Assembly (NCBI RefSeq): GCF_013409005.1
Contig: NZ_JACBZO010000001.1
Span: 2,418,001-2,482,000, forward strand
Length of the DNA stretch: 64,000 nucleotides
Source: Demequina lutea
GTDB taxonomy: Bacteria > Actinomycetota > Actinomycetes > Actinomycetales > Demequinaceae
Direction: 5' to 3'
A model generated the notes under the pieces. That model did no database searches, was not told where the DNA came from, and saw only the letters and a program-made list of their open reading frames with translations. Shown here one piece after another: positions 8,118 through 18,310 of the stretch. How positions within the stretch are numbered: position 1 is the stretch's first letter; the number at the start of each line of letters is the position of its first letter. Position numbers and translations under genes: made by a program.

Positions 8118-8588
8118 CTACGGGACCGCCGCCCAGAGTACCGACGCGAAGTACGCGAGGGCAAGCACGGTGACCATTGCGGTAGCCGTGGCGGGGGTCG
8201 ATTTGCCGGTCGCGCGATAGACACCGAGGAGCCCAACGGCCGTCGCCACGCCGAGCAGGCCCACTCCCATCGCCATGGCGACGATGCGCTCGCCCTCCAC
8301 TGCTCCAAGGGTGGACCCGAGGATGAGGAGCGAACCGATGCCAGCGCCGCCTGCCGCGCCGTAGGCGGGACCGCGCTGCTCAAGCGCCCAGTTGCGCCAC
8401 ACCAGGTAGGCGGCCTCTGCCGATCCGAGTGTGAGGGCGACGCCAACCACACCGAGGTGGCCCGAATACTCGAGGCTTCTCCCCGACGCCCAAGCGATGG
8501 AAAGCCACGCGATCGCGCCGGCCCCCACCACGACGCCGACAAGCCAGCCGCGAGCGCTCTTGAGCCGTTGGGCCAACACCTCGGTCAC
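8118..8588 (-). CDS. Four-helix membrane protein of unknown function
   Basis: 156 residues with four predicted membrane helices (for example GWLVGVVVGAGAIAWLSIAW, LGVVGVALTLGSAEAAYLVW and the last helix VTVLALAYFASVLWAAV). The GTG at 8588 is preferred because it overlaps the stop of a small upstream frame in a GTGA junction; the longer in-frame extension has shadow-like composition. The gene lies 22 nt upstream of add on the same strand and may be co-transcribed with it. No recognisable domain, so no function is offered. Confidence 0.6.
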   Translation of the reverse strand: MTEVLAQRLKSARGWLVGVVVGAGAIAWLSIAWASGRSLEYSGHLGVVGVALTLGSAEAAYLVWRNWALEQRGPAYGAAGGAGIGSLLILGSTLGAVEGERIVAMAMGVGLLGVATAVGLLGVYRATGKSTPATATAMVTVLALAYFASVLWAAVP

Positions 8589-8710
8589 GCGAGCACCGCC
8601 GTAGCCGGGGCATCGATGACGGCGCACCAGAGGGCCGGTGCCCCCACGATGAGGGGCGCTAGGAGGATCACCCGTCGAACATACCGCGATACGTCGGTCC
8701 TCCCTAGCAT
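8585..8710 (-). CDS. Possible 41-residue membrane peptide
   Basis: Short frame starting ATG at 8710 and stopping at 8585. It has a basic N-terminus (residues 4-13) and one hydrophobic helix (VILLAPLIVGAPALWCAVI). Its TGA overlaps the GTG start of the next membrane-protein gene (GTGA), the same coupling used throughout this window, which is the main argument that it is translated. No clear Shine-Dalgarno at the ATG; a GTG start at the helix is also possible. It could be a small partner subunit of the downstream protein. Confidence 0.35.
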   Translation of the reverse strand: MLGRTDVSRYVRRVILLAPLIVGAPALWCAVIDAPATAVLA

Positions 8711-8733
8711 TTTCCCTCGAGGCCAGGGGCGTG

Positions 8734-9216
8734 TCAGCACTCGAAGCGCGCCACCTGACCAGGCTCGAGTGCCGATGCGACGCGGGATGCCATGTCGGCC
8801 GACATCGGCGGCATGGCGTCGACGGGGAACCACGCGGCGTCGGTGTTCTCGCCGTCGGCGGGGTGGGGCTCGCCTGACACATATCTGAAGCGGAATGTGA
8901 GGTCCAGATATTGCGACAGGTCGCCGTTCGCGTACTTCATGGGCGGAAGCGAGCGGACGGACGTGAGGGCCTCGGGCACGGCGACGATGTCGGCCTCCTC
9001 GAGCACCTCGCGTGCGCCGGCGACGGCGGGCTGCTCGCCCGGGTCAATGATGCCGGTGACGGGGGTCCAGGCGCCGGTGTCGGCGCGCCTCACGAGCAGC
9101 ACCTCGAGCCCGGCCGGTGCCGTGACGCGCAACACGACCGCTGTTACGCCAGAGAGCCACAGCAGGTCGTGGCCGATCTTGGCGCGCAGGTCAAGGACAA
9201 AGTCGGGGGTGGGCAT
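8734..9216 (-). CDS. Nudix hydrolase
   Basis: 160-residue pyrophosphohydrolase of unknown substrate. The Nudix box runs from GIIDPGEQPAVAGAREVLEE (residues 55-74) into ADI; the Gly usually found after EE-X is Asp here, a mild deviation. The catalytic REXXEE glutamates are intact. An N-terminal beta segment (AVVLRVTAPAGLEVLLVRRA) fits the fold. Annotated relatives in actinobacteria are usually only named by fold. It stands between a small membrane cluster and an RraB-like gene with no evident operon partner. Confidence 0.85.
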   Translation of the reverse strand: MPTPDFVLDLRAKIGHDLLWLSGVTAVVLRVTAPAGLEVLLVRRADTGAWTPVTGIIDPGEQPAVAGAREVLEEADIVAVPEALTSVRSLPPMKYANGDLSQYLDLTFRFRYVSGEPHPADGENTDAAWFPVDAMPPMSADMASRVASALEPGQVARFEC

Positions 9217-9277
9217 GGGTAAAGCCTAGGGCGACAACGGCGAGGCGTCGGCAAACGGCAGTCCAACCCTCCCGCCG

Positions 9278-9667
9278 CTAGGCGTCCTTTTCCGCCTCGG
9301 TAAAGAGCCCAGCCCATCCCTCGAACTGTCCGCCATGTTTCGAGGCGAGCTCCTCACACATGTCAACGGTCTCGCGCAGAAATTCAGGAAGCAGGGCCAC
9401 CCTGTAGCCGCGAATGAACAGCATCCACTCGGGAATGTCGTGGCTTGGCGGAACGATCTCGTGGCGAATCCCCCGTCCTCGCAGGTCGTCGGCGGCGGCG
9501 GAGGCCCTGGGGCTCGAGGCAAAGGAAAGGAAGAACTCCGACTCGCGAGGCGCGGTCACGTCGGCCCCGCGCGCCTCGAACGCCGCGAGCCGCTCGGCGT
9601 CATCGGCCCAGAGACCGTGCGGCGCGACGCGCTTGCGTCCGCCACGAACCTTGTCGAGGAATCCCAT
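9278..9667 (-). CDS. RraB-domain protein (RNase E regulator-like)
   Basis: 129 residues from the ATG at 9667. The central and C-terminal part (FFLSFASS, LRGRGIRHEIVPP, FLRETVDMCEELASKHGGQF, then EGWAGLF) resembles the RraB/ribonuclease E inhibitor fold, in which a protein binds RNase E and damps its activity. The longer in-frame start at 9802 reaches into the region upstream of the divergent DUF2200 gene and lacks support. Assignment is by pattern only and actinobacterial members are uncharacterised, so treat the function as tentative. Confidence 0.6.
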   Translation of the reverse strand: MGFLDKVRGGRKRVAPHGLWADDAERLAAFEARGADVTAPRESEFFLSFASSPRASAAADDLRGRGIRHEIVPPSHDIPEWMLFIRGYRVALLPEFLRETVDMCEELASKHGGQFEGWAGLFTEAEKDA

Positions 9668-9782
9668 CCACCCACGGTAGCCGTGGTGGCCGCGCCTCCA
9701 CACGGACCAATGGCGCGGCCCGGACACAACGGCGCTCGGGTCTCTCGCGACTCCATGACCGGTGCGCGCCACTCTCCAACCC

Positions 9783-10174
9783 ATGAGCAAGATGTTCGGC
9801 ATGCCGGTCGCATCGGTCTACCCGCTCTACGTGGCGAAGGTCGAGCGCAAGGGGCGCACGCAGGCGGAGCTCGACCAGGTCATCGAGTGGCTGACGGGCC
9901 TTGACGGGCCCTTCTTGGCACGGCATCTCGAGGCCGGGACGACGTTCGCGGACTTCTTCGCCGACGCGACGCTGAACCCCAACGTCTCGCTCATCAAGGG
10001 CGTGATCTGCGGAGTGCGGGTTGAGGACATCGAAACCCACTCATGCAGAAGATCCGGCATGCCGGTGAGGTTCCGGGATCAACGCGGGTACCTGATGACC
10101 CACTGCCGCGCAGCGAGGAGCCGCATGGGTGCCTGATGACCCACAAAGCGCAGAGGCCCGCGTTGCGGGACTAA
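9783..10174 (+). pseudogene. DUF2200 family gene with a one-base frameshift
   Basis: From the ATG at 9783 the product begins MSKMFGMPVASVYPLYVAKV and continues through NPNVSLIKGVICGVRVEDIE, a good match to the DUF2200 family. The family then expects ENPLMQKIR. Here the sequence near 10032-10034 lacks one base: the current frame reads THSCRRS and ends at 10136, while the next frame reads NPLMQKIRHAGEV and ends at TAA 10172-10174. This is either a real frameshift or an error in the GAAACCC run. The tail after the shift diverges from the family and includes a short direct repeat. Confidence 0.75.
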
Positions 10175-11199
10175 GCCGAGGCCGACGCGGCCCGAACCCG
10201 GGGCAGCACCGCCCAGCCCACCCGGTTCCAGTTGCCCAAAGCGGCCAACGGCTCGCCCCCAAGCGCTCCGAGATCCAGCTTGTGCAGCGCGCCAGTCGAC
10301 GGCTCGTAGACCAGGAACCCCTCTCCATCGAGCCCCACCACCAGCACCACATGGCGGGGAATCACGCTCTCCAGCCCGCCCGCGGAGTCCCCCGATGCGT
10401 ACAGCGGCACCGGGATACCGTCGGCCACGGCGGCGCGAATGTGGGCCCCGAGCGCCGCCACCTCGTCATCCCGCGCATCGTCCACGAGAGCCCCGCGAAA
10501 GCGCAGTCCGCCAAAACGCGTCGCGTTGTCGAGCCGCCACGGCGGGCTGCCCAACGCAAGCGGCCACGGGAGCAGGCCGAGCCCGTGCCGTGTCACGAGC
10601 GAATGCATGACTCGCTGCAGGGCCTCCCAACGGTCGGCGACGGTGTGGAGTCCGTGGCCCGAAACGTCGGCCTCAACGCTCGCGGCGAGCGCCTCGGGCG
10701 GCATGTACCAGCCGCCGCGGTAGCCGACGGCGACCCAGGCCGCCACGAAGGGGTCTCCAATCATGAGCATCATCGCCATCGACGCGGCCCCGCACGTGGT
10801 CTGGTCCACCTGGGTGGCGCGCACCGCGCCCCAGTTGACCGCGCCGGGATCGCGCCTGCGCGCGGGGTAACGGATGAGCGCCCTGTCCTCCGGGTCGAGC
10901 TCCGTCCACGACGCCGCGAGAGCGGCCACCGCCTCGATGGGCGCGCCGCTCGCCACCGCACGCTCGATCACGGGCGCGTCCTGACCCATCTCGTGCAGAG
11001 CGGTCTCGAGCGCCTTCTTGTCGGCGAACGACACCCTCGAAAGCGCGCGGGAGCACCGCCGGGCGAACACGTCCGGGCGGTCCGATGCGCCGGTGGCGAG
11101 AGTGATCGCCCTGCCCGTCGCCGCCTCGGACACGAACCCGCGGCGTCCACCAAGCGCGCGTCCAGCGCGCGCCGCGAGTGACACCAGCGTCCAACCCAC
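10171..11199 (-). CDS. C39-like cysteine peptidase-fold protein in the nucleoside operon
   Basis: 342 residues. The middle shows QVDQTTCGAASMAMM, the Gln/Cys motif typical of C39/papain-like folds, and later IPRHVVLVVG (candidate catalytic His) and VYEPSTG, where C39 enzymes usually have Asp-Pro; here it is Glu-Pro. No signal peptide or membrane helix is evident, so a cytosolic location is likely. The GTG at 11199 directly follows the deoA TAG stop with no gap, so it is the last gene of the operon. Whether it is a protease, a transglutaminase-like enzyme or a catalytically dead relative cannot be told. Confidence 0.6.
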   Translation of the reverse strand: MGWTLVSLAARAGRALGGRRGFVSEAATGRAITLATGASDRPDVFARRCSRALSRVSFADKKALETALHEMGQDAPVIERAVASGAPIEAVAALAASWTELDPEDRALIRYPARRRDPGAVNWGAVRATQVDQTTCGAASMAMMLMIGDPFVAAWVAVGYRGGWYMPPEALAASVEADVSGHGLHTVADRWEALQRVMHSLVTRHGLGLLPWPLALGSPPWRLDNATRFGGLRFRGALVDDARDDEVAALGAHIRAAVADGIPVPLYASGDSAGGLESVIPRHVVLVVGLDGEGFLVYEPSTGALHKLDLGALGGEPLAALGNWNRVGWAVLPRVRAASASA

Positions 11200-12506
<1,307 letters not shown>

Positions 12507-12510
<4 letters not shown>

Positions 12511-12926
12511 TTGGTGTCCTCCAGGTGCGTGTGGTTTTCCAAATGGGCAGGGCCAAACGCCCACGGCAAGATGTCCTTCATGGTCAGGGTGCCCTCTGGG
12601 CCGTCGATCAGCAACTCGTCGCCGCCGAATTCGTAGAGCAGTTGCCTGCATCGGCCGCATGGCTGCAGCGGGGCGCCCGCCGCGTCGACGCAAGCGAACG
12701 CGACCAGGCGGGTGCCCAGTGCATCGGTGTGCAGTTTGGAGACCAAGGCGCACTCGGCGCACAGCGTGAGGCCATACGACGCGTTCTCGACGTTGGCACC
12801 CGTGACGATGTTGCCCGTGTCGGTCAGCGCCGCGGCTCCCACCGGGTAGTGGGAGTAGGGCACGTATGCCCGTGCGGAAGCGGCGCTGGCCGCCGAGCGC
12901 AGGGCGCCCCAATCGATGTCAGTCAT
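12507..12926 (-). CDS. cdd: Cytidine deaminase
   Basis: Deaminates (deoxy)cytidine to (deoxy)uridine; 139 residues, the tetrameric small type. Zinc site: CAECA with the catalytic Glu (in NVENASYGLTLCAECA) and PCGRCRQ. The sugar-binding NVENA segment is conserved. It is placed three bases after the permease stop and overlaps deoA by four, making deaminase and phosphorylase follow the transporter directly. The C-terminus (HLENHTHLEDTK) is slightly longer than usual and encodes the deoA Shine-Dalgarno. Confidence 0.96.
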
Positions 12927-12929
12927 GGA

Positions 12930-14246
12930 CTACTTCTTGTAGGGGATGTTTTCGGCGGCCGGCGGGCGGGACCTGCCCACCAGCCCGGCCACGGCAAAGA
13001 TGGTGGCGAGGTAAGGCAGCATCGCCAGGAACTGGCTCGGAATTGCCGAACCGACGACTCCCAACTGGATGCGCAGGGCGTCGGCGAAACCGAACAGCAG
13101 GGCGGCCGCCAGGGCGCCCTTCGGATTCCAGCGACCCAGAATCATGGCGGCCAGGGCAATATAGCCCTTGCCCGCGGTCATCTCCTTGGAGAACGCCAAC
13201 CCCGATGCGACGGTGAAGAACGCGCCGCCAAGCCCGGCGATGGCACCGCCAAGGATCGTGTTGCGCACCCGGGTGCGGTTGACCTTGATACCGACGGTGT
13301 CCGCGGCCATGGGGTGCTCGCCGACGGCGCGCACCCGCAGGCCCCAGCGGGACTTGAACAGCATGATCTGGAACACGATCACGATCGCGTACATGAGATA
13401 CACGAGCGCGTTCTGGTCGAAGAACACGGGGCCGATGATGGGAATGTCGGCGAGCAGCGGAATGGGCAGGGAATGCATGATCACGCCGCCGTGCGCCCCG
13501 ATCAGCGCGCCCGCCTGATTGAGGTCCCTGTTTCCGGTGAGCACCGTGGAGTACAGGAAGTTCGTGATGCCGATGACGAGAACGTTGAGGACCACGCCCA
13601 CCACGATTTGGTCCACCCAATACCGAACTGCAAACAGGGCAAGTAGTGCACCCACGAGCGCGCCAGCGAGGGGTGCAGCGACCATGCCGAGGTAGGCGTT
13701 GTGCGTCACGGAAGCGACCACGGCGGCCAGGAAGGCGCCGCCGAGCAACTGACCCTCGATGGCGATGTTGACGATGCCAGATCTCTCGCACAGCGTGCCG
13801 GCCATGGCGCCGAATACCAGCGGCACAGCGAGGAAGACGCCCGAGACCAGCAGCCCGGTGATGGCCATGTCGGTGTTCGCGCGACCCGCACCCGCCCACG
13901 TCAGTAGCGCGGCCATGAAGACCACGGCGAAAACGATCGGGAGCCACACGCCCACGCGCATCTTGCGCCGCTGTGCCCAGACCTGGAAGCAGGCGAGTGC
14001 GAGCAGAAGGATGGAAAGCGTGATGGTCGTGGTTTGGGATGGCACGGAGAAGTGGGGCAACTTGATGGTGTCATTCGGTCGCGACACTGCAAAGCTCGTG
14101 GAGACGCCGCTGGCCGTGCCGAATCCGAAGGCGAAGAGGCTCAACAGCCCGATCGCGCCGTAGCCGATCACTGCCTTCCACTGCTTGACGAACGACGGTG
14201 CAGACCTGTCCGTCGTGACGCTCACTGACGCTTCGACGGTGGTCAT
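12930..14246 (-). CDS. Nucleoside ABC transporter permease (second permease)
   Basis: Inner-membrane permease of 438 residues in the branched-chain/ribose permease superfamily, as used by BmpA-type nucleoside importers (B. subtilis NupQ/YufQ-like). About ten hydrophobic helices are visible, with characteristic segments ERSGIVNIAIEGQLLGGAF and LRVRAVGEHPMAADTVGI. Compared with shorter relatives it has an N-terminal extension of about 100 residues with two extra helices. It overlaps the preceding permease gene by four bases and is followed by cdd. Confidence 0.9.
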   Translation of the reverse strand: MTTVEASVSVTTDRSAPSFVKQWKAVIGYGAIGLLSLFAFGFGTASGVSTSFAVSRPNDTIKLPHFSVPSQTTTITLSILLLALACFQVWAQRRKMRVGVWLPIVFAVVFMAALLTWAGAGRANTDMAITGLLVSGVFLAVPLVFGAMAGTLCERSGIVNIAIEGQLLGGAFLAAVVASVTHNAYLGMVAAPLAGALVGALLALFAVRYWVDQIVVGVVLNVLVIGITNFLYSTVLTGNRDLNQAGALIGAHGGVIMHSLPIPLLADIPIIGPVFFDQNALVYLMYAIVIVFQIMLFKSRWGLRVRAVGEHPMAADTVGIKVNRTRVRNTILGGAIAGLGGAFFTVASGLAFSKEMTAGKGYIALAAMILGRWNPKGALAAALLFGFADALRIQLGVVGSAIPSQFLAMLPYLATIFAVAGLVGRSRPPAAENIPYKK

Positions 14247-15460
14247 GCCGTCACCTCCTTCGGGTGGCGAGGATCGGGTAACCGGAACAGGAATCTCACG
14301 AGCGGCGGCGCCGCGATGAACAGCACGATCACCGATTGGATCACGAGCACGATGTCGATGGGCAATCCGGCCTGGGCCTGGAGCGTCGGCCCGGAGGCTC
14401 GCAGGCCACCGAACAGGATGCCTGCGGCCACGATGCCTGCGGGGCGAGACCTGCCCAGCAGTGCCACCGTGATGGCGTCAAAGCCGATCGAGCCGGCGAT
14501 GCCACCCGTCAGGGCCTTCTCGGTTCCGAGGACCTGGCTGGCACCGGCGAGGCCCGCGAGAGCGCCCGCCACCACCATGACGAGCACGTAGGTGAGCTTG
14601 ACGTTCATGCCTGCCTTGGTCGCGGCCGCCGCGTTCGCGCCCACCGCACGGAACGTGAACCCGAGGATGGAGCGTTCCATGAGCCACCACACGCCGACCG
14701 CGGCGGCCAGCGCCGCCACGAATCCCCAGTGCAGGTTGTAGGAGCTACCGAACATGGGGGGCCACTGCGCCGTGGCGTCGATTTGGGGAGACTTGGGGTT
14801 GCCTGAACCTGGTACCTGCCAGGACTTGAGGCTGAGCAGCCACGCGAGGCCGTAGACGGCCACGTAGTTGAGCATGATCGTGACGATCACCTCATGCGCC
14901 CCCGTGGTGGCCTTCAGCAGTCCGGGGATGAAACCCCACAGGGCGCCGCCGAGGATCGCGCCGATGACGGCGACAGCCAGGTGAATGCCCCACGGCAGGT
15001 GGAACTGGAAACCAATGAATCCGGCCATTGTGGCGCCGAGGATGACCTGCCCTTGAGCACCGATGTTGAACAGACCGGCGCGGAAGCCGACGCCAAGGCC
15101 GAGGCCCGCGAAGATCAGGGGCGCCGAGAAGGTCAGTGTGTTGGTGAGCGGCCTGATGCCCGCCGAGAACGTGTGGGCGGTGACGTTGTAGATCGACCCC
15201 TGGAACATCGCGATGTAGGCGTCCGAGATCGCCTTCCAAGAGGCCGACAGCGTGTCGCTAGGGCGCGAGAAGAAGTAGCCCGAGGCCGTCTGTACCGACT
15301 GGTCGGAGAGCACCACAAGCAGTGCGCCGACGACGAGCGCCGACACGATCGCAAGGAACACGACCAATCCATTGGACTCGACAATCGAGCGGAGGACGTT
15401 CTCCTCACGCTTATCGTCAGGGCCCCGCGAGGTGCTGGGCTCGGTAGCGGTTGCGGTCAC
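14243..15460 (-). CDS. Nucleoside ABC transporter permease (first permease)
   Basis: 405-residue membrane permease, NupP/YufP-like. It has about ten helices and the family segments GLGVGFRAGLFNIGAQGQ and TFRAVGANAAAATKAGMN. The GTG start at 15460 overlaps the ATPase stop (GTGA), and its stop overlaps the next permease. Forms a heterodimeric channel with that permease. The substrate is inferred from the BmpA-type lipoprotein upstream and cdd/deoA downstream. Confidence 0.9.
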   Translation of the reverse strand: MTATATEPSTSRGPDDKREENVLRSIVESNGLVVFLAIVSALVVGALLVVLSDQSVQTASGYFFSRPSDTLSASWKAISDAYIAMFQGSIYNVTAHTFSAGIRPLTNTLTFSAPLIFAGLGLGVGFRAGLFNIGAQGQVILGATMAGFIGFQFHLPWGIHLAVAVIGAILGGALWGFIPGLLKATTGAHEVIVTIMLNYVAVYGLAWLLSLKSWQVPGSGNPKSPQIDATAQWPPMFGSSYNLHWGFVAALAAAVGVWWLMERSILGFTFRAVGANAAAATKAGMNVKLTYVLVMVVAGALAGLAGASQVLGTEKALTGGIAGSIGFDAITVALLGRSRPAGIVAAGILFGGLRASGPTLQAQAGLPIDIVLVIQSVIVLFIAAPPLVRFLFRLPDPRHPKEVTA

Positions 15461-16968
15461 GCGACTTCCTCCTGGTGTGCGCCAGCCATCATCAGACCGA
15501 GCGTATTTCGATCGGTGTCGGGCGGCACGATGCCGACAACCCTTCCGTGATACATCACGGCGATGCGGTCGGCGAGTGCAACCACCTCGTCGAGCTCGGA
15601 CGACACGATCAGGACGGCGGCGCCGCGATCGCGTTCGGCGATGATTCTCTTATGAACAAACTCGATGGATCCCACGTCGAGCCCGCGAGTGGGCTGCGCC
15701 GCGATAAGGAGCTTGAGCGGACGGGACAACTCGCGCGCGAGCACGACCTTTTGCTGGTTGCCCCCCGATAGCGAACCCGCAGTGGCCTTGGCCGAGGTGG
15801 TGCGCACATCGAACTCCACGATCTTCTGGGCGGCGTTCTCCTCGATCTGCGCGATGTTGAGTCCACCACGGACCGAGAACTTCGCCTCGCGGATGAGATC
15901 GAGCACCAAATTGTTCTCGATGCTGAAGGACGCGACCAGGCCGTCCGCGGTCCGATCCTCCGGGACAAAACCCATCCCGGTGGCGAGCGCCTCCTTGATC
16001 GACTTTCCGAGCATTTCCTCGCCATCGAGGGTGACGGATCCCGCCGAGGCGTCGATGGCCCCCAGGATGACCTCGGCCAGTTCGGTTTAGCCGTTTCCCT
16101 GCACTCCCGCGATCGCGAGGATCTCGCCTGCGCGCACGTCAAAGGAGACGTCGTCAAGAGTGGTGACGCCCACCTCATCGACCGCGGACAACCCCTGGAC
16201 AGCCAGCATCACGTCGCCGGGGGTGGCTCCCGTCTTATCCACGGTCATCGAGACGTCGCGACCCACCATCATGGTGGCAAGTTCGACCTGGCTGGCGGTC
16301 GGTTCGGCCGTGCCAACGACCTTGCCGAGCCGAATCACGGTGATGGTGTCCGCGACTGCCTGCACCTCGCGCAGCTTGTGGGTAATCAGCACCACGGAGG
16401 TGCCCGCATCGCGCAGTTGGCGCACGATCTCGAGCAACTCGTCGGTCTCCTGAGGGGTGAGCACGGCGGTGGGCTCGTCCAAAATCAGGATGTTGGCATC
16501 GCGTGACAACGCCTTGATGATCTCCACGCGCTGCTGGGCTCCCACCGCGAGGTCCTCGACCAGCGCGTCGGGGTCCACATTGAACCCGAAGCGGTCGGAA
16601 AGTTCACGAACCCTGACTCGCGCGGCGGCAAGGTCGAGAAGCCCGTTTGACTTGAGACTCTCGTGCCCAAGCATCACGTTTTCCGCCACGGTGAACGGGT
16701 GAATCAGCATGAAGTGCTGGTGCACCATGCCGATGCCTGCGCGCATGGCGTCCCCAGGTCCCGCAAAGTTGACAACCTTGTCGTCTACCAGAATCTCGCC
16801 GCCGTCGGCGTCGTACAGGCCGAAAAGTACATTCATCAGCGTCGACTTGCCCGCCCCGTTTTCGCCCAACAGGGCATGCACGGTGCCAGGCTCGACCGTG
16901 AGGTCGATGCGGTCGTTCGCCACGAAGTCACCAAACCTTTTGGTAATCCCTCGCAACTCGAGTTTCAC
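15457..16968 (-). pseudogene. Nucleoside ABC transporter ATPase interrupted by an in-frame TAA
   Basis: Double ABC ATPase (NupO/YufO-like), 503 sense-length codons. The GTG at 16968 (AAGGG upstream) opens domain 1, with Walker A GENGAGKST, signature LAVGAQQR and Walker B ILILDEPTAV, all intact. In domain 2 the segment IAGVQGNG is followed by TAA at 16087-16089 (codon 294), and the same frame then resumes as TELAEVILG and runs through LSGGNQQKVVLARE and LLIAAQPTRGLD to 15457. Relatives have Gln at this point (GNGQTEL), so a single CAA-to-TAA change explains the stop. As read, a 293-residue fragment is made, and a second piece could begin at ATG 16014. Real inactivation, readthrough or sequence error are all possible. 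Confidence 0.85.
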
Positions 16969-17029
16969 GTCGAGACCCTTCTGTGGTCGCCGATCGGTGG
17001 CGTCATTGCCACCGACAAGCACAGTGAAG

Positions 17030-17072
17030 CACGAGGGGCGTGCTGCGGCGAGACCGCAGCACGCCCCTCGTG
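17030..17072 (-). terminator. Strong hairpin between bmpA and the ATPase gene
   Basis: A perfect 19-bp stem (arms 17030-17048 and 17054-17072, starting CACGAGGGGC) with a five-base loop. No U-run follows on the minus strand. The position, between the binding-protein gene and the rest of the transporter operon, fits an attenuator or an RNA-stabilising end that keeps binding protein in excess. Confidence 0.75.
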
Positions 17073-17098
17073 TGACTTATCGCTGTGCCATGGGTGTG

Positions 17099-18190
17099 TT
17101 AGGCACCAGGGGTGGTCTTGATGGTGCCCGCGATGATGCCCTTGGTGAGGTCGGCGAGCTTTGCCTGCACGTCGGCCGAGACCGTGCCATCGGCGAAGGG
17201 CGCGATGCCGACTCCACCGTTTGCGAGCGTTCCCACGTAAGGCGTGTATGTCATGCCTGCGGGAGAGACGGCCTCCTTGATCGTGTCGTACACCGAGTTG
17301 CCGATGTTCTTCAGGATCGACGTCAGGATGATGTCCTTGTACGCGGGGTACGTGACGGTCCAGTCGGCGTCGACGCCAACGATCCAGGTGTTGCCCGCAG
17401 CCTGAGCGGCAGCAGCGGCGCCGCCACCGACGGGGCCGGCAACGGGGAGGATGATGTCCGCACCCTGGTCGATGAAGGCCTGAGCGGCCGTCTGGCCCTT
17501 CGAGAGGTCGTCGAAGTCACCGGTGAACTGACCGTTGGCGCCGTCCCAGCCCAGAACGGACACGGACTTACCGGCGTCCTTGTTGTAGGCATCGGCACCA
17601 GCAAGGAAGCCGTCCATGAAGATGGTGACCGACGGGTAGGCGATGCCACCGAAGGTGGCGATGGTGCCGGTCTTGGTCGCCGAGGCGGACGCGTAGCCGG
17701 CCAAGTAGGCCGCCTGGTCGGTCTGGAAGGTCAGCGGCTTGATGTTCGGCGCGTCCGTCGTGCCATCGAAGTTGTTGTCGGCAAGGTCGTCCACGATCGC
17801 GAACGAGATGGTGGGGTTGGCCAGGGCGGCGTCCACAGTGGCCTGTGACAGCGCGAATCCGACCGTGATGATGAGGTTGCAATTGGCGGCAACCATCGCG
17901 GCGATGTTCGGTGCGTACTGGTCCGCGCTGTTCGACTCGGCGGTCGCCGTGTTGATGTGCAGATCGGCCTTGGCCCGCTGCAGGCCCTCAAAGCCGGACT
18001 GGTTGAACGACCCGTCGTCAAAGCCACCGGCGTCGGAGACCATGCACGCCTTGTAGTCAATGTTTGCTGCGGCGGAGGTGGTGGGCGCGGCCGACGTGCC
18101 TGTAGACACGGTTGCTGGCGCGCTGGAACATGCGGCAAGAGCAAGCGCCGATGCCGCGGCGATTGCGCCAATGCGCAGGGTGTTCTTCAT
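17099..18190 (-). CDS. BMP-family nucleoside-binding lipoprotein
   Basis: Extracellular substrate-binding lipoprotein of the nucleoside ABC importer, 363 residues. Signal peptide with lipobox LALAAC, modified Cys at 21, then a Ser/Thr/Ala linker. The mature part shows the Bmp/Med fold pattern (VSDAGGFDDGSFNQSGFEGL, DQAAYLAGY, GGIAYPSVTIFMDGF, VGVDADW). The ATG at 18190 is chosen because GAGGAAA lies just upstream; the 11-residue longer frame would spoil the signal peptide. First gene of the operon, separated from the ATPase by a hairpin. Confidence 0.92.
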   Translation of the reverse strand: MKNTLRIGAIAAASALALAACSSAPATVSTGTSAAPTTSAAANIDYKACMVSDAGGFDDGSFNQSGFEGLQRAKADLHINTATAESNSADQYAPNIAAMVAANCNLIITVGFALSQATVDAALANPTISFAIVDDLADNNFDGTTDAPNIKPLTFQTDQAAYLAGYASASATKTGTIATFGGIAYPSVTIFMDGFLAGADAYNKDAGKSVSVLGWDGANGQFTGDFDDLSKGQTAAQAFIDQGADIILPVAGPVGGGAAAAAQAAGNTWIVGVDADWTVTYPAYKDIILTSILKNIGNSVYDTIKEAVSPAGMTYTPYVGTLANGGVGIAPFADGTVSADVQAKLADLTKGIIAGTIKTTPGA

Positions 18191-18310
18191 GAGTTGTTTC
18201 CTCATTCCTTCGGCCTGTTCCACGCCAGACCTGTGCGTCTATCAATGCTATCGGCGAAATGTCCAGCGCTTACCTGGCGAGGTATCCATTCGGCAACGAA
18301 ACGGTCACGG

